A DNA stretch of 6,520 nucleotides, taken from positions 1 to 6,520 of the forward strand of contig DFKZ01000045.1 of assembly GCA_002373975.1 (NCBI GenBank), read 5' to 3'. The notes under the pieces are model-generated. The model had not been told where the DNA came from, did no database searches, and worked only from the letters and a program-made list of their open reading frames with translations. The translations under genes were made by a program, and so were the position numbers. The DNA is from Lachnospiraceae bacterium UBA3632. Lineage in GTDB: Bacteria; Bacillota; Clostridia; Lachnospirales; Lachnospiraceae. Of the stretch, positions 5,902 to 6,520 are shown piece by piece; position 1 is the stretch's first letter, and each line of letters starts with the position of its first letter.

Positions 5902-5958
5902 AAAGGTTTTTAACCATTCCCGAAATCAAGTCTTGCTGCTGACAAGGCTTGATTTTTT
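5891..5958 (+). ncRNA. Predicted counter-transcribed small RNA, about 68 nt, upstream of rep
   Basis: Bounded by the near-consensus promoter (start near 5891) and an intrinsic terminator (ending 5958). It contains a small hairpin, GGTT-TTT-AACC (5905-5915), a single-stranded CATTCCCG region, then the large terminator hairpin. It runs opposite to rep, so it would be fully complementary to the rep leader if rep mRNA starts upstream of 5958, for example by read-through from the hydrolase gene. Size, place and orientation match the antisense RNAs controlling copy number in Gram-positive rolling-circle and theta plasmids (pT181, pIP501). Function is inferred; expression has not been shown. Confidence 0.55.
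5923..5958 (+). terminator. Intrinsic terminator of the predicted small RNA
   Basis: AAATCAAG (5923-5930) pairs with CTTGATTT (5948-5955), T5931 with G5947 as wobble, and CTTG (5932-5935) with CAAG (5943-5946), leaving a seven-base loop. The 13-pair stem runs into a six-T tract (5953-5958). Read on the minus strand only three T follow, so it is a poor terminator for the hydrolase gene, whose stop codon overlaps the T-run. Confidence 0.75.
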
Positions 5959-6520
5959 AGTCTTTACTTCCGAGAGTCTCAATATCGAATTCAGGCTCTC
6001 CCAGTGTTGAAAAATAGTGATTTCCTATCTGTATATAAGGTTCTCCGATATCGTGATAATGTTCATTTCTGAAATAGAATAGATTCTTAGGGAACAGATC
6101 GCGGTTCTCTAAAGCGTAATCGACTGCCTCGTAGCAGGCTGTTGTGATCTTCCCATAATATGGATATGAAAACTGATTCTTCGCTTCCACCACATGCTGA
6201 ATGGAGGTGCCGAGCAGGTTGGAACGGTTTAATATGACTGTGACCACCGCTACTTTCCCGATGAACTTCTCGGATCCGGCTTCGCTCATTACGACTGCTG
6301 CCATATAATCCCGATCTGTCATGACAGGTTCGCTTACCACCGACAGCTCTTCTTTGACTTCTTCCTCAATGGCTTCCTCTGCCTTCGGCATATACTCCTC
6401 AGGAATCGGTTCGGCTGTCAGTTCCGGATAAGACTCAAGGGTCTCGGGGAGCTGCGCTGCATGTACCCCGAGACAGATAATTGCCAGGAGGCATGCGCCC
6501 AGTACTACCGAGATCGGCAG
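5957..6520 (-). CDS. Secreted SleB-family cell wall hydrolase (5' end cut)
   Basis: The frame stays open from the stop at 5957 to the window edge at 6520, giving 187 residues with the start missing; the ATG at 6391 is internal. The visible N-terminus is a signal peptide core (SVVLGACLLAIICLG) ending VHA before AQLP, a good signal peptidase I site. An acidic linker of about 45 residues follows. The hydrolase domain (about 66-175) has the SleB features: MSEAGSEKFIGKVAVVTVIL with Glu80 as the probable catalytic residue, then NR, a QFSYPY segment, a FYFRNEH segment and IGNHYFSTL at the end. The family cleaves peptidoglycan glycan strands (lytic transglycosylase/hydrolase type). In a mobile element it may open the wall locally for DNA transfer or phage exit; a host sporulation or remodelling role is also possible. 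Whether it is co-transcribed with rep is unclear. Confidence 0.85.
   Translation of the reverse strand: MPISVVLGACLLAIICLGVHAAQLPETLESYPELTAEPIPEEYMPKAEEAIEEEVKEELSVVSEPVMTDRDYMAAVVMSEAGSEKFIGKVAVVTVILNRSNLLGTSIQHVVEAKNQFSYPYYGKITTACYEAVDYALENRDLFPKNLFYFRNEHYHDIGEPYIQIGNHYFSTLGEPEFDIETLGSKD

Noticed and set aside
5783..5956. A minus-strand promoter for rep within the gap
   Set aside because: TATAAA- and TATTAA-like -10 boxes exist, but none has a convincing -35 at 16-18 bases; the region is AT-rich and such boxes are expected by chance.
1..6520. CRISPR array, tRNA genes, insertion sequence ends, DGR template repeat or reverse transcriptase
   Set aside because: Looked for and not seen: no regularly spaced repeats, cloverleaf-like segments, transposase motifs, RT motif, or second copy of the GC-rich DUF6273 3' segment.

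Overview
The window looks like part of a mobile genetic element from a Gram-positive member of the Clostridia, most likely a Lachnospiraceae-type gut bacterium. The reasons are the strong AGGAGG-type ribosome binding sites, a GC content that looks moderate (roughly mid-40s by eye, not computed), and a protein set typical of integrated or plasmid-like elements of that group: an HUH replication initiator, PcfK/AcrIIA9-like and PcfJ-like proteins, a DUF6273 protein and a SleB-type hydrolase. All nine protein genes I can support lie on the minus strand, so the biological order runs from high to low coordinates. Both terminal genes are cut by the window edges.

Layout in transcription order. (1) 6520-5957: secreted SleB-like cell wall hydrolase, 5' end missing. 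(2) 5956-5783: a 174-base gap, the most structured non-coding stretch here. It carries a near-consensus sigma-70 promoter pointing AWAY from the operon, a predicted short RNA of about 68 nt ending at an intrinsic terminator, and a terminator-like hairpin in the leader of the next gene. (3) 5782-5036: HUH rolling-circle-type Rep. (4) 5039-4590: RNase H-fold protein that appears to have lost its catalytic carboxylates. (5) 4597-4265: HNH-like Cys/His protein. (6) 4252-3623: DUF6273 protein with a C-type-lectin-like C-terminus and a very GC-rich 3' end, followed by a perfect hairpin. (7) 3572-3294: small unknown. (8) 3318-2821: PcfK/AcrIIA9-like protein. (9) 2818-1130: PcfJ-like protein with an N-terminal zinc-finger-like motif. 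(10) 1121-1: a regulator-like protein with a helix-turn-helix-like segment and a charged tail, 3' end missing.

Genes 3 to 10 are overlapping or separated by at most 50 bases, so they probably form one operon led by rep. I infer a replication and maintenance module. Rep would initiate rolling-circle replication, and the Rep leader with its divergent small RNA resembles the antisense-RNA/attenuation control of Gram-positive plasmids. The HNH-like and RNase H-like proteins may act on nucleic acids. The PcfK/AcrIIA9-like protein could protect the element from host Cas9.

The two points most worth following up are the Rep leader/counter-transcribed RNA architecture and the DUF6273 gene as a possible diversity-generating retroelement target, although no reverse transcriptase or template repeat is in the window. 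No tRNA, rRNA, CRISPR array or insertion sequence was seen.
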